Shown here: in pieces, positions 24,574-34,089 of the stretch
Numbering within the stretch: position 1 is the first letter of the stretch
Layout of the letters: the number at the start of each line of letters is the position of its first letter
Origin: JANMDR01 sp031376425
GTDB lineage: Bacteria; Pseudomonadota; Gammaproteobacteria; Burkholderiales; Usitatibacteraceae
Length of the DNA: 51,899 bases
Assembly: GCA_031376425.1 (NCBI GenBank)
Contig: JANMDR010000274.1
Coordinates: forward strand, 1-51,899
Direction of reading: 5' to 3'
Notes under the pieces: model-generated
Database searches by the model: none
Seen by the model: only the letters and a program-made list of their open reading frames with translations
Told to the model about the DNA's origin: nothing
Program-made: the position numbers and the translations under genes

Positions 24574-25347
24574 CTATTTTTTACCTTTCGGTTTCATCAT
24601 CGCTTTTGCCAATGCCTTGGCAAGTGGCTTAGCCACGGCTGTAGTTTTTGTTTTTACAATAGATTTTGCGACGGCTTTAGGCGCGGGCACTGTTGCGCTG
24701 ATCGCCACCTTAGTTTGCAGCTTCGGCGCGGTCTTTGCAGCCGTCTTGACAGCCTTCTTGATGATGGGCACAACAACTTTAGCAATGGGTTTACTCGGCA
24801 CTTTGATCTTTGCTGCCGACTTGACGATGGGTTTTGCGACCGTTTTTGCCGCTACTTTCGCCCCTACCTTGGCGCTAGTTTTACCCGTAACCTTTGGTTT
24901 AACGGAGGCCGAAGGCGTTACGGTCGGCAATTTTGTGCTCACCTTTGCAACAGGCTTGGCAATCGCTTTTTTTGTAGGTTTCACAACAACTTTAGCCTTT
25001 GGCTTTTTAACGTTGACGGGTCTAGCAGTTGCTTTGATAACGAGCTTTGCAGCGGTTACAACTGCGGGTTCAACAATAAAACTGGCTAAATCACGCGTTA
25101 AAATTTGCGCCACTAAATCCTGCGAAGATACCTTATTCTCCAGCGCTTTCTGGCTTATTGCGGTCACTAAACTCTGTTTTAATTTGATCGCGAATGGGAC
25201 TAGGCCTACCGCACGGTCCGCAGCGCGTTGTTCGCGTTTGCTCAAAACAATGGGCGCAGCAACAGCAAATCGCGATGCGCTCATCTGCGCCTTTAAATCG
25301 CGCGACACTTGTGAGGCGATACGCTTATAGAGTTCTGTTCTTTTCAT
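24574..25347 (-). CDS. Histone-H1-like Lys/Ala/Pro-rich basic protein
   Basis: The 257-residue protein has a folded-looking N-terminal region (~1-110, MKRTELYKRIASQVSRDLKAQMSASRFA..., then SQDLVAQILTRDL). A ~145-residue tail follows of Ala/Lys/Pro/Val low complexity (KKPKAKVVVKPTKKAIAKP, PKGKK), resembling histone H1-like bacterial proteins. The tail could bind DNA or RNA by charge. AAGGAAAAAGT precedes the ATG. The opposite strand is open for 277 codons in this region, but that frame is the complement of Lys/Ala codons and has no independent support. Neighbours are an S4 RNA-binding protein and recQ, co-directional. The N-terminal family is unknown to me. Confidence 0.8.
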   Translation of the reverse strand: MKRTELYKRIASQVSRDLKAQMSASRFAVAAPIVLSKREQRAADRAVGLVPFAIKLKQSLVTAISQKALENKVSSQDLVAQILTRDLASFIVEPAVVTAAKLVIKATARPVNVKKPKAKVVVKPTKKAIAKPVAKVSTKLPTVTPSASVKPKVTGKTSAKVGAKVAAKTVAKPIVKSAAKIKVPSKPIAKVVVPIIKKAVKTAAKTAPKLQTKVAISATVPAPKAVAKSIVKTKTTAVAKPLAKALAKAMMKPKGKK

Positions 25348-25385
25348 ACTTTTTCCTTATTTCTTCAACTTGGCAGACTGCTGTA

Positions 25386-25952
25386 TTAATTCTTAATTCC
25401 AAACTTGGAATTGCGCTTGGCGTCCACCTTGGCACCGCCACGCGATACCCCTTTATTACCCGGCCCCGGTGCCAAATTACCACTTGGCTTCGGTGGTAAC
25501 TTCGCGGGTAATTTTGTTCCAAACTTCACCCCGGTTTTTGGTGCAGCGTTCCCCTTTGTCGTTGTGCTGCCAGCACCTGCACCGCCAGTACCACCGGTAC
25601 CACCGATACCACTACGGGGGCGGCGCTTTTGTGGGACTGGTGCCAGTGGTTTAGCTGCCGCCGGCTTTTTAGCTGAGTTTGGTTTGGCTTTAGTTTTGAC
25701 CACGCCAACCACTTTCGGCGCGCGAATGCCGGTGGCTGCTATGGTCACTGAGATGCCCACTTCTTTATAACGTACCATCATCCCCGGACGAATTTTGCAG
25801 CGCATTCGCAGTTCTTGCTCACCGTCTACAAACACAGCACCGCTAGCCACAATCACCTTGCCCTCACCACCACTCAATGCTTGCCCAGCTAGCTTTAACA
25901 GGTGATTTAGCTCAATAAATTCGGTGTCAATTTCAACAGGGATAATTTCCAT
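25386..25952 (-). CDS. S4-domain RNA-binding protein (YbcJ-like) with low-complexity basic tail
   Basis: Residues 1-75 form an S4-type RNA-binding domain (FIELNHLLKLAGQALSGGEGKVIVASGAVFVDGEQELRMRCKIRPG), like the small YbcJ proteins of about 70 residues. The other ~110 residues are Lys/Pro/Ala/Gly-rich (KKPAAAKPLAPVPQKRRPR, GIGGTGGTGGAGAGSTT) and probably disordered. The tail more than doubles the usual length. It lies 70 bases after recQ and 38 before the Lys-rich gene, in one direction. Function beyond RNA binding is not predictable. Confidence 0.85.
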   Translation of the reverse strand: MEIIPVEIDTEFIELNHLLKLAGQALSGGEGKVIVASGAVFVDGEQELRMRCKIRPGMMVRYKEVGISVTIAATGIRAPKVVGVVKTKAKPNSAKKPAAAKPLAPVPQKRRPRSGIGGTGGTGGAGAGSTTTKGNAAPKTGVKFGTKLPAKLPPKPSGNLAPGPGNKGVSRGGAKVDAKRNSKFGIKN

Positions 25953-26022
25953 AATGCTCTTTCTATTTTGAATTTGTTACTATTTTCTCTGGGTATCAAA
26001 CACAACAAAACACACCAACGTT

Positions 26023-27906
26023 TTATTCCGGCTGAAATACCGCTAAAAACTGCGCGCCGTATTGTGTTAGTTTACGCGAGCCAACACCACTTATCTGTGC
26101 CATCGCAGCTAAAGTTGTTGGTTTAATCGCCAGCATCTCCCGCAAAGTGGTGTCATGGAAGATCACATAAGGCGGTACACCCTGCTGACGAGCAATATCC
26201 ATGCGGGTTTCGCGCAAACGCTGCCAAATTAACCCATCTTCTTCGGGTATACCAGCCATATCAGCTACCATGCGCGAACCACTGCTTGAGGCACGAATTT
26301 TACCTTCGCCATCGGCCAAATTATCACGCACAGTACGGCCTCTATTTTTAGGCAATGCTTCTTCGCGCATCACCACCACTTGTTCCCCTTTGAGCACCGC
26401 CCTGCTGCCCTCAGCCAACATCAGCCCCGAATAAAGTTGGCCTTCCGTTTCATTGGGCAACAATAAGCCGCTGGCAACAAGCTGGCGAAACATACTTTTC
26501 CACTGGGTAGCAGAATAGGCTTTACCCACACCAAAAGTAGGTAATTGATCATGCCGAAATTGCGCAACTTTTTCTGACTTTGCACCACGCAAAATATCAA
26601 TTAAATGGGTAGCCCCAAACCGCTGTCCGGTGCGATACACCACCGATAGAGCCATGCGTGCGGGTTCCGTGGCATCCCATGTTTGCGGTGGTTCGCGGCA
26701 ATTATCACAATTGCCGCAGGGCGTGGCTAAGTTCTCACCAAAGTACCGCAAAAGCGCTTGGCGGCGGCAGGATGCTAACTCACAAAATTGTAGGAGAGCA
26801 TCAATTTTACCAAACTCAACCGCCTTACGTTGATCCGTGGCTTCACCCTGTTCTACCATGCGTTTTAGCGATACTGCATCGCCTAATCCATAACAAAGCC
26901 AACCGACCGCTGGCTGACCATCTCGCCCCGCTCTACCCGTTTCTTGATAATAGCCTTCCATGCTTTTAGGGCTTTCCATGTGGGCGACAAACCGCACATT
27001 GGGTTTATCAATACCCATACCAAAAGCGATGGTAGCAACCATCACTACACCTTCTTCTCGCAGAAAAACCTGTTGATTTTTTGCTCGCACTGATCCGTCA
27101 AGACCCGCATGATACGGCAATGCGCGAATTCCATGCCCAACTAAAAAGGCAGCGGTATCGTCCACGTTTTTTCGCGATAATCGATAGACAATACCCGCTT
27201 GATTTTTATAAGCACTTAAAAATTGCAATAACTGCTGCTGCCCATTATTTTTTGCAACCACTTGATAAAAAATATTTGGCCGATCAAAACTAGAAATGAA
27301 TTCGCGTGCACCATCAAGTTCCAATTGTTCAACAATTTCCGCCCGTGTGCGCGCATCCGCTGTAGCCGTGAGCGCAATGCGTGGCACACTAGGGAAGCGC
27401 TCATGCAATATTGACAGCGCCCGGTACTCCGGCCTGAAATCATGCCCCCATTGCGAAACGCAATGCGCTTCATCAATAGCAAATAGTGAAACCTTTGCAC
27501 GCTCCATTTGCGCGATAAATCGCGGCGTGGTCAAGCGCTCAGGTGCCACATAAAGTAACTCTAACTCACCTTCAAACCAGCGTTCTTCTACTGCCCGCGC
27601 GGTAGCGGCGTCTAAACTTGAATTTAAAAATGCGGCGCTAACGCCAAGCTGCTTTAAAGCATCTACCTGATCTTGCATTAGCGCAATGAGTGGTGACACC
27701 ACAATAGCGGCACCCATGCCACGCCTAGCACGCACCAGCGCAGGAATTTGATAGCACAGACTCTTACCGCCACCCGTAGGCATTAGCACCAAGGCGTCGC
27801 CACCGGCGATTACGTGCGACACGATCGCCTCTTGCTCACCGCGAAAGCGGTTATAGCCAAAGATATCGCGCAAAATGTCGTTTGAGGTTTGTTGCATGCC
27901 GCGCAT
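26023..27906 (-). CDS. recQ: ATP-dependent DNA helicase RecQ
   Basis: A 3'-5' superfamily 2 helicase for recombination and repair. Seen in order: LMPTGGGKSLCYQIPAL (Walker A), FAIDEAHCVSQWGHDFRPEY (DEAH with aromatic loop), ALTATAD, motif VI YYQETGRAGRDG, the zinc-binding CRRQALLRYF...CGNCDNC, the winged helix, and an HRDC domain (LREMLAIKPTTLAAMAQISGVGSRKLTQYG). At 627 residues it is full length. ATG 27906 and ATG 27897 (MQQTSNDILRD) are both possible and neither has a clear Shine-Dalgarno; the second fits the family better. It is divergent from the TauE/SafE gene with 61 bases between. Confidence 0.96.
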   Translation of the reverse strand: MRGMQQTSNDILRDIFGYNRFRGEQEAIVSHVIAGGDALVLMPTGGGKSLCYQIPALVRARRGMGAAIVVSPLIALMQDQVDALKQLGVSAAFLNSSLDAATARAVEERWFEGELELLYVAPERLTTPRFIAQMERAKVSLFAIDEAHCVSQWGHDFRPEYRALSILHERFPSVPRIALTATADARTRAEIVEQLELDGAREFISSFDRPNIFYQVVAKNNGQQQLLQFLSAYKNQAGIVYRLSRKNVDDTAAFLVGHGIRALPYHAGLDGSVRAKNQQVFLREEGVVMVATIAFGMGIDKPNVRFVAHMESPKSMEGYYQETGRAGRDGQPAVGWLCYGLGDAVSLKRMVEQGEATDQRKAVEFGKIDALLQFCELASCRRQALLRYFGENLATPCGNCDNCREPPQTWDATEPARMALSVVYRTGQRFGATHLIDILRGAKSEKVAQFRHDQLPTFGVGKAYSATQWKSMFRQLVASGLLLPNETEGQLYSGLMLAEGSRAVLKGEQVVVMREEALPKNRGRTVRDNLADGEGKIRASSSGSRMVADMAGIPEEDGLIWQRLRETRMDIARQQGVPPYVIFHDTTLREMLAIKPTTLAAMAQISGVGSRKLTQYGAQFLAVFQPE

Positions 27907-27967
27907 GATAGCTGGTTTAACCGTGTTTCACCACGTAAAATAGCGTGAAATCTACTTTGGACTCACC

Positions 27968-28738
27968 ATGAGCGCTGTCGTTGTCAGCATTATTTTTATC
28001 AGTATCGTCATCACATCCTTCATTTCTGGCATTTTAGGGATGGCGGGCGGCATGATTTTTATGGGCGTGCTCATGGCGCTGTTGCCGATAACGCAGGCTA
28101 TGATTTTGCATGGCGTCGTGCAAATGGCGTCAAACGGCTGGCGGGCATGGCTTTGGCGAGCCTATATTGTTTGGCCTATTACCCGCAATTATATTATTGG
28201 CGCAATTAGCGCTTTGCTCGTTTTTATGTTGGTGCGCATCATCGTCAGTAAGCCCATTGGCTTTATGATTTTGGGTGCCACGCCCTTTATCACCTTGCTG
28301 CTACCGCAACGAGCAACGCTTACAGTCGATAAGCCCTTGCATGCAATGGCGTGTGGCTTTGTAAGCACAGGCTTACAGCTCACTGCTGGTGTTTCGGGGC
28401 CGATATTGGATAGTTTTTTTGTACGCGCTTCACTTAACAAGCATGATGTAGTTGCCACTAAAGCCATCACCCAAACTTTTGGTCACCTTTTGAAAATAGC
28501 TTATTTTGGCGGATTCGCCAGCATATTTATGTCTAGCACACCACAAACTAGTGCTTCATACATTGCGCCTTGGATTTTGCTCAGTGCCGTTGCTTTAGCT
28601 TTTTTAGGAACGACATTATCGCGGCGTATTCTGGATAGTCTAGACGAATCAAAGTTCCGCAGTTATACCCGTAGCGTAATTATGCTGATTGGTACTGGGT
28701 ATCTCATCACTGGCTTTTGGCTATTTTTCAATCTCTAA
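27968..28738 (+). CDS. TauE/SafE family anion permease
   Basis: The 256-residue integral membrane protein has about seven or eight hydrophobic segments and the family's Gly-rich N-terminal stretch (FISGILGMAGGMIFMGVLMALLP). Members move sulfite, sulfonates or related organic anions across the inner membrane. The substrate here cannot be read from sequence. It precedes the Ser/Thr kinase gene by about 10 bases, so co-transcription is likely. Confidence 0.85.
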   Translation: MSAVVVSIIFISIVITSFISGILGMAGGMIFMGVLMALLPITQAMILHGVVQMASNGWRAWLWRAYIVWPITRNYIIGAISALLVFMLVRIIVSKPIGFMILGATPFITLLLPQRATLTVDKPLHAMACGFVSTGLQLTAGVSGPILDSFFVRASLNKHDVVATKAITQTFGHLLKIAYFGGFASIFMSSTPQTSASYIAPWILLSAVALAFLGTTLSRRILDSLDESKFRSYTRSVIMLIGTGYLITGFWLFFNL

Positions 28739-28747
28739 TCTATCAAT

Positions 28748-31573
28748 TTGATGATAACTCCTACCTTAGCTGCTGCAGACTGGAATGAAATCGCCGCCAC
28801 CGTTGCTGATGCATTAGATTGCGCTACGGAGGCAGAGCGCTTGGCGTTGATTGAAGCCCGCTGCGCCGGACGCACAGCCATGTACGTTGAGGTAATCAGC
28901 CTAATCAAACACACCGCAGATGCAAAACAGTTTATTGCCAGCGGTGGCGCACCACAGCATGCAGACGTATCTACCTCAAAAATATTGCAGGCTTTGACTG
29001 GTGGCGGCGCACCAAGCATTGGTAGTCGCTTAAATGCATGGAAAATTCTCGGTGAACTTGGGCGCGGCGGTATGGGCATTGTGTTTCACGTAGAGCGAGA
29101 AATTGACGCACCATCAGGCGTATCAACCCGATTGCAAACGCGTCAAGAAGGTGCGTTAAAACTGATGCGGCTGGATGCTCGCAATGCGCAAGCGCTGGCA
29201 CGCTTTGCACGCGAACAAAAAATATTAGCGCAGTTAAATCATCCCCATATTGCACGGCTGATCGACGGCGGTGCAACAGCGGATGGCAACCCCTATTTGG
29301 TCATGGAATACGCAGCAGGGCAAAGCTTAGACAATTGGTGCGCTACTACGCAGCCTAGTTTGCAGACCCGTATTGCCGTTATGCAGAAAATTTGTGCAGC
29401 CGTGCAGTACGCCCATCAACTTTTGATCGTACATCGCGATTTAAAACCTTCAAACATTATTATTGAAGCCGATGGCAACCCTAAATTATTAGACTTTGGT
29501 ATCGCTAAATTGCTAAGTGATGCTGACACTAATGACCATACCGCCGAAGCCGCTCGTGTGTACACCCCTTGGTATGCCAGCCCCGAACATTTGCGCGGCG
29601 AAGTTGTTTCAACGGCCAGCGATGTATACAGCCTTGGTGTCATTCTTTACGGCCTGCTCACCGCCAAACGTCCCTATAAGTTACGCGATGCCACCGCCGC
29701 AACACCAGTAGACGTAATGCATGCAGTATTGGAAACGGAAGCAACACGGCCTTCTTCAGCCAATAGCGCTACAGGTAGTGGTGGCGAGATTGAGGCGGCA
29801 TGGGGTGGTGATGACAAGGCAGCGGCGATATTTTCAAACGCGCTTAAGGGCGATTTAGACAACATCATTTTAAAAGCATTAGCCAAAGAGCCAGCACGCC
29901 GCTATGCCTCGCCAGATGCGCTGGCAGCGGATTTACAGCGCTATTTAAATCATGAGCCCGTCACTGCAGCCAGCCCTACGGCATATTATCGCGCCACAAA
30001 ATTTATTCGCCGCAATCGCCTTGGCGTAGCTGCGGCTACCTTTGCCGCAAGCGCGTTGATTGTTGGCGCGGGTGTGGCAATTTGGCAAGGCCGTGAAGCT
30101 ATTAAGCAGCGCAATATTGCCGAGCAACGCTTTAATGATTCCCGCGAGCAAGCCACCACTGTTTTGTTTGACTATTTAGATGCGGTGCAATACTTACCTG
30201 GCTCCACGCCAATACGCAAGCGCATGGCGGAAGACGCACAAAAGTATTTAGATAAACTCAATCTAAGCACCGAGATAAATGATGATTCAAAGCTTGCCGT
30301 TACCGCCAACGCCACAATCCTTACCAGCGTTGCCACGGCACTACATCGCTTAAGCTTTGTGCAGTACAACGGGTTTTATCGCCCCCACTTAGACGAGCGA
30401 GAAGCAGCACTCAAAAATGCGACGCGCTCGCTGGGGATATACGAAAAGCTTATTGCCGCTGGTGTGGACACGGAGGAGATGCGCTTTGAATACGGCCAAG
30501 CACTCTCGCAAATGGGTGGTTTAAGCAATGGCCTAGCCAACTGGGACAAAGCGCGCGCCTATTTTGAGAAATGCATTACTGTGTATGAAGGAGCGGCCAA
30601 GCGTGATCGTGCAGATTTACGCAATGGCATTGAACTTGCACGCTGCAACTTACGGCTGGCTAATGCACTAAGTCGACTCTACCCCTATCCATTGCCCACA
30701 TTAGACGCACAGTTTTCAAAACACCTCCAGCAGGCACGTGCTGCCCTGGATACAGTTAGTGCGGCACAACCAAAACATGAAGAACTTGCGCACGTGTGGG
30801 AGTGGGTGCTGCGCTTAGAAGGGCAGCAAAAGCAGGCGCGGGGCGACTGGTCTGGCGCTCTTAAAATTAATCAAAAAAAAATGGAGCTTATGCAGGCGCT
30901 ATTGCTTAAAGAGCCTCTAAATAGTGCTTATCAAACCGATACAGGCAGTACGTATAGAGACATTGCGACTATCCACAACGCTGCCAGCAATCATGAGCTT
31001 GCATTGGCCGCTGCCGACAAAAGCATTCAAATGCTTGCCGTCGTGGTGAAAAATGACCCCACCGTAAGGCAGTCAACTTTAAGCCTCGCTGGTGCAATGT
31101 ATCTGCGCTTATGGGCGCTCGTTGAGCTCGCGAAAGCTGGTGATCAAAGTGCAAGAATGCAAGCGCCTGCTGCAATCATGGAGGCTAAAACTACGTTAGC
31201 CCCATTAGCGAAACAAAATGCAGATGACGCCACCGTTAATGCCATATTGATCGATATTGCCTACCGAGAAGCAGACTACCTAGCGCTAAAAAGTCCAGCG
31301 TCTGACCCTGCTTCTGGCTCTGCTTCTGGTTTGGCATTGGCGCAAGCAACACTCATTCGTGCGCAGGCGCAAGATACCCCGAGCGCTTCCATCGCCGCGG
31401 CGGTACGTGTAGCGCTACTGCAAAACCAAATTTCTATACTGGCGCTAAATAGCAATAATCTGGCATTAAGCCAAGCAACAGACGCGGAACTAAAACTAAC
31501 GCTGGCACGCATTCAACATAATGGAGTGCTACCACCTGTACTGCGAAGCGTTAACGCTAGGGTTCAAGGCTAA
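28748..31573 (+). CDS. Membrane Ser/Thr protein kinase with TPR-like C-terminal region
   Basis: The kinase domain spans ~98-390 and has all key residues: glycine loop LGRGGMG, Lys138 in GALKLM, HRDLKPSN at 229-236, DFG at 249-251, and YASPEHLRGE. A single transmembrane helix (~425-446, LGVAAATFAASALIVGAGVAIW) splits the cytoplasmic kinase from a ~490-residue helical, TPR-like extracytoplasmic part. TTG 28748 and ATG 28751 are alternative starts; no clear ribosome site is visible. A sigma factor gene converges on it with a 4-base overlap. Kinase/sigma pairs with this architecture form regulatory systems in other proteobacteria in which the kinase phosphorylates the sigma factor; application here is inference. 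Confidence 0.93.
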   Translation: MMITPTLAAADWNEIAATVADALDCATEAERLALIEARCAGRTAMYVEVISLIKHTADAKQFIASGGAPQHADVSTSKILQALTGGGAPSIGSRLNAWKILGELGRGGMGIVFHVEREIDAPSGVSTRLQTRQEGALKLMRLDARNAQALARFAREQKILAQLNHPHIARLIDGGATADGNPYLVMEYAAGQSLDNWCATTQPSLQTRIAVMQKICAAVQYAHQLLIVHRDLKPSNIIIEADGNPKLLDFGIAKLLSDADTNDHTAEAARVYTPWYASPEHLRGEVVSTASDVYSLGVILYGLLTAKRPYKLRDATAATPVDVMHAVLETEATRPSSANSATGSGGEIEAAWGGDDKAAAIFSNALKGDLDNIILKALAKEPARRYASPDALAADLQRYLNHEPVTAASPTAYYRATKFIRRNRLGVAAATFAASALIVGAGVAIWQGREAIKQRNIAEQRFNDSREQATTVLFDYLDAVQYLPGSTPIRKRMAEDAQKYLDKLNLSTEINDDSKLAVTANATILTSVATALHRLSFVQYNGFYRPHLDEREAALKNATRSLGIYEKLIAAGVDTEEMRFEYGQALSQMGGLSNGLANWDKARAYFEKCITVYEGAAKRDRADLRNGIELARCNLRLANALSRLYPYPLPTLDAQFSKHLQQARAALDTVSAAQPKHEELAHVWEWVLRLEGQQKQARGDWSGALKINQKKMELMQALLLKEPLNSAYQTDTGSTYRDIATIHNAASNHELALAAADKSIQMLAVVVKNDPTVRQSTLSLAGAMYLRLWALVELAKAGDQSARMQAPAAIMEAKTTLAPLAKQNADDATVNAILIDIAYREADYLALKSPASDPASGSASGLALAQATLIRAQAQDTPSASIAAAVRVALLQNQISILALNSNNLALSQATDAELKLTLARIQHNGVLPPVLRSVNARVQG

Positions 31574-32241
31574 GACATCAATTCTCGATGCAACCATGCC
31601 CGCGCCACTACCCAATCACGCTTCACGGTGGCCAAGGATATTCCTAGCGCGGCGGCCACTTCCTCGTTTTCAAATCCAGCAAAAAAACGCATCTCCACCA
31701 CCTTAGCAGCACGCATATCCACGGCTTCTAGCGCCAAAATGGCGTGGTGGATTTTTTCTATATCGCTATCAACGGGCATACCTATTTGCCCAAGTGCTGT
31801 AACCGTTAAATTTTCGATCGGCGCATCACGTTTTTGGGCGCGCTTGGCTATAGCATGATCCAACAAAATGCGGCGCATCACCGTGGCGGAAACGGCCATA
31901 AAATGGTTTCTATCCTGCCATGCAATTTGTTCTAATTGCGCCATGCGAAACCATGCTTCATGGGCTAGGCCGGTGGCCGAAAGCGTGTGTTCCATTCTTT
32001 CATGGCGCATTTGGCTATGCGCTAAGTTACGTAGCTGCTGGTATAACATTTCAAACATAGCAGCGCTTTTACTTGCGGTTTTTTGTGCACTGCCGTTATT
32101 GGCACCATTTTTGTTTGCGCCAATATCTGCGGCTAGTGCACTCCGCGTGTCGGCATCTTGGTTTAGCCACGCGGTAAGATCGGCGTCGCGCGCAATTCTG
32201 GGATTATCACTATTTGCGTCTGTTAACGGAGCTTGAGCCAT
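31570..32241 (-). CDS. ECF-like sigma factor (TIGR02999-like), paired with Ser/Thr kinase
   Basis: The 223-residue product has a ~55-residue variable N-terminus, a sigma-2 region (MFEMLYQQLRNLAHSQMRHER, LSATGLAHEAWFRM, WQDRNHFMAVSATVMRRILLDHAIAKRAQKRD) and a sigma-4 helix-turn-helix (RFFAGFENEEVAAALGISLATVKRDWVVARAWLHREL). This pattern is that of the sigma-70 X6 / TIGR02999 group, commonly encoded beside Ser/Thr kinases. No anti-sigma gene is present. Its stop TAG shares bases with the kinase stop TAA (CTAA at 31570-31573). Confidence 0.92.
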   Translation of the reverse strand: MAQAPLTDANSDNPRIARDADLTAWLNQDADTRSALAADIGANKNGANNGSAQKTASKSAAMFEMLYQQLRNLAHSQMRHERMEHTLSATGLAHEAWFRMAQLEQIAWQDRNHFMAVSATVMRRILLDHAIAKRAQKRDAPIENLTVTALGQIGMPVDSDIEKIHHAILALEAVDMRAAKVVEMRFFAGFENEEVAAALGISLATVKRDWVVARAWLHRELMS

Positions 32242-32355
32242 GACAATATGCAGTTTTTTTATGGTTAATTTGTAAGTTTATATCATGCGGGAAACGAATA
32301 AATAAGTGTATTGGCGCTTAGCCTGATAAAATCGCGCCTCAATAGAAAGAATCAA

Positions 32356-34047
32356 ATGAATGAAATTACTGCACTAGACGACGCTTCCGTCGCCCGATCT
32401 GGCCAAACATCTAGCCAAGCTTCTAGCCCAGCTTCTAGCCTACCAAAAGACCCGAAACTTGGTCCGGACGTGTTGCGCCGCCGCACATTTGCAATCGTAT
32501 CCCACCCTGATGCGGGCAAAACCACGCTGACTGAAAAACTCTTGCTGTTTGGTGGCGCAATTCAAATGGCGGGCACAGTTAAGGGGCGTAAAAGCGGGCG
32601 GCATGCTACGTCTGACTGGATGGAAGTTGAAAAGCAACGCGGTATTTCGGTGGCTAGCTCGGTCATGCAGTTTGAGCACCAAGATTGCGTATTTAATCTG
32701 CTAGATACCCCCGGCCACCAAGACTTTTCAGAAGATACCTATCGGGTACTCACCGCTGTGGATGCGGCGGTGATGGTGGTGGATGCCGCTAAAGGCGTGG
32801 AAGAGCAAACTATTAAATTGCTCGAAGTATGCCGCATGCGTAACACCCCGATTATTACCTTCATCAACAAAATGGACCGCGAGGTACGCGACCCTATCGC
32901 CTTGATGGATGAAATTGAATCCATTCTCAAAATTAAATGCGCGCCGGTAAGTTGGCCCATTGGCATGGGTAAGCGCTTTTTTGGTGTGTATCAATTGCTA
33001 AATGATGAAGTCATGCGCTTCGCACCGGGGGAAGAAAAAGCCAACCAAACTTTCACCGTTCTCAAAGGCTTAGATGATCCCGCCCTTAACGAACAGGCAG
33101 CACAAGAGCTTGCCACCATGCGCGACGAGTTGGAATTGGTGCGCGGTGCTGGTGCAGATTTTGATTTAGCTGAATTCTTAGCAGGTCAGCAAACGCCGGT
33201 GTTATTTGGTTCCGCTATTAATAACTTTGGGGTGCGTGAAATTTTAAATGCACTGATAAACTGGGCACCAAGCCCCTTAGAACGGGCAGCTAACGAGCGT
33301 ATCGTAAAGCCAATAGAAGAAAAATTTACGGGTTTTGTATTTAAAATTCAAGCCAATATGGACCCCAAGCATCGTGACCGTATCGCTTTCTTGCGCGTAT
33401 GCTCTGGCCGCTATGTACCGGGTATGACGGTGAAGCACCAGCGAATGAATCGCGATATGAAAATAGCCAATGCCGTGACCTTTATGGCCAACGAACGCTC
33501 GCGCCTTGAAGATGCCGTGGCAGGCGATATTATTGGCATCCACAACCATGGGCAATTGCATATTGGTGATACGGTAACCGAAGGCGAAAAGCTGACATTC
33601 AAAGGCATTCCCTACTTTGCACCGGAGTTATTCAGCAAGGCCGTGTTGCGTGATCCATTGCGTGCCAAGCAGCTCAACAAGGGGCTGCGCGAACTAGGTT
33701 CTGAGGGTGCGGTGCAGGTGTTTGAACCATTTACCGATAGCAATTTATTGCTTGGTGCTGTGGGACCATTGCAGTTTGAAATTATCGCGCATCGATTGCA
33801 AACCGAATATGGCGTAGATGCCGTATTTGAACGCGCTGGTGTGAACACGGCACGGTGGGTAAGCTGCGCGGATAGAAAGCATTTAGACGATTTTGAAAAA
33901 GCTAATTTTCAACGACTGGCGCGAGATGTGGATGGTAACCTAGTGTTCATCGCTGATTCGCGCGTCATTCTTAATTTGGTACAGGAAAAATGGCCAAAAG
34001 TGGCGTTTCATAGTACCCGTGAGCACGGGCAATCGTTAAGCGCATAA
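32356..34047 (+). CDS. prfC: Peptide chain release factor 3
   Basis: The 563-residue GTPase recycles RF1/RF2 from the ribosome. G1 is SHPDAGKTTLTEKLLLFGG; DTPGHQDFSEDTYR is G3 and FINKMDRE is G4; the domain II and III sequences are full length. The frame opens upstream to 32311, but ATG 32356 is chosen because the upstream part lies in the promoter gap and AGAAAGA precedes it. Even so, the N-terminus is about 30 residues longer than in E. coli RF3 and holds three 4-residue repeats (TSSQ, ASSP, ASSL). sdaA follows after 42 bases. Confidence 0.96.
   Translation: MNEITALDDASVARSGQTSSQASSPASSLPKDPKLGPDVLRRRTFAIVSHPDAGKTTLTEKLLLFGGAIQMAGTVKGRKSGRHATSDWMEVEKQRGISVASSVMQFEHQDCVFNLLDTPGHQDFSEDTYRVLTAVDAAVMVVDAAKGVEEQTIKLLEVCRMRNTPIITFINKMDREVRDPIALMDEIESILKIKCAPVSWPIGMGKRFFGVYQLLNDEVMRFAPGEEKANQTFTVLKGLDDPALNEQAAQELATMRDELELVRGAGADFDLAEFLAGQQTPVLFGSAINNFGVREILNALINWAPSPLERAANERIVKPIEEKFTGFVFKIQANMDPKHRDRIAFLRVCSGRYVPGMTVKHQRMNRDMKIANAVTFMANERSRLEDAVAGDIIGIHNHGQLHIGDTVTEGEKLTFKGIPYFAPELFSKAVLRDPLRAKQLNKGLRELGSEGAVQVFEPFTDSNLLLGAVGPLQFEIIAHRLQTEYGVDAVFERAGVNTARWVSCADRKHLDDFEKANFQRLARDVDGNLVFIADSRVILNLVQEKWPKVAFHSTREHGQSLSA
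32407..32442 (+). repeat. Three tandem 12-bp units in the prfC N-terminal extension
   Basis: Three units related to GCTTCTAGCCCA run head to tail in frame and encode TSSQ-ASSP-ASSL just before the G domain of RF3. The second and third differ at two positions, the first at more. Slippage would add or remove four residues without breaking the frame. Confidence 0.7.
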
Positions 34048-34089
34048 TCAAACATTACCGATAACTTTTAAAAAACAACAAGGCCACTC

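Noticed and set aside
24497..25330. 277-codon plus-strand frame resembling a hydrophobic membrane protein
   Set aside because: It is antisense to the Lys/Ala-rich gene; complements of its codons give Phe, Ala, Gly and Leu runs. The minus-strand gene has an ATG with AAGGAAAAAGT and fits its co-directional neighbours.
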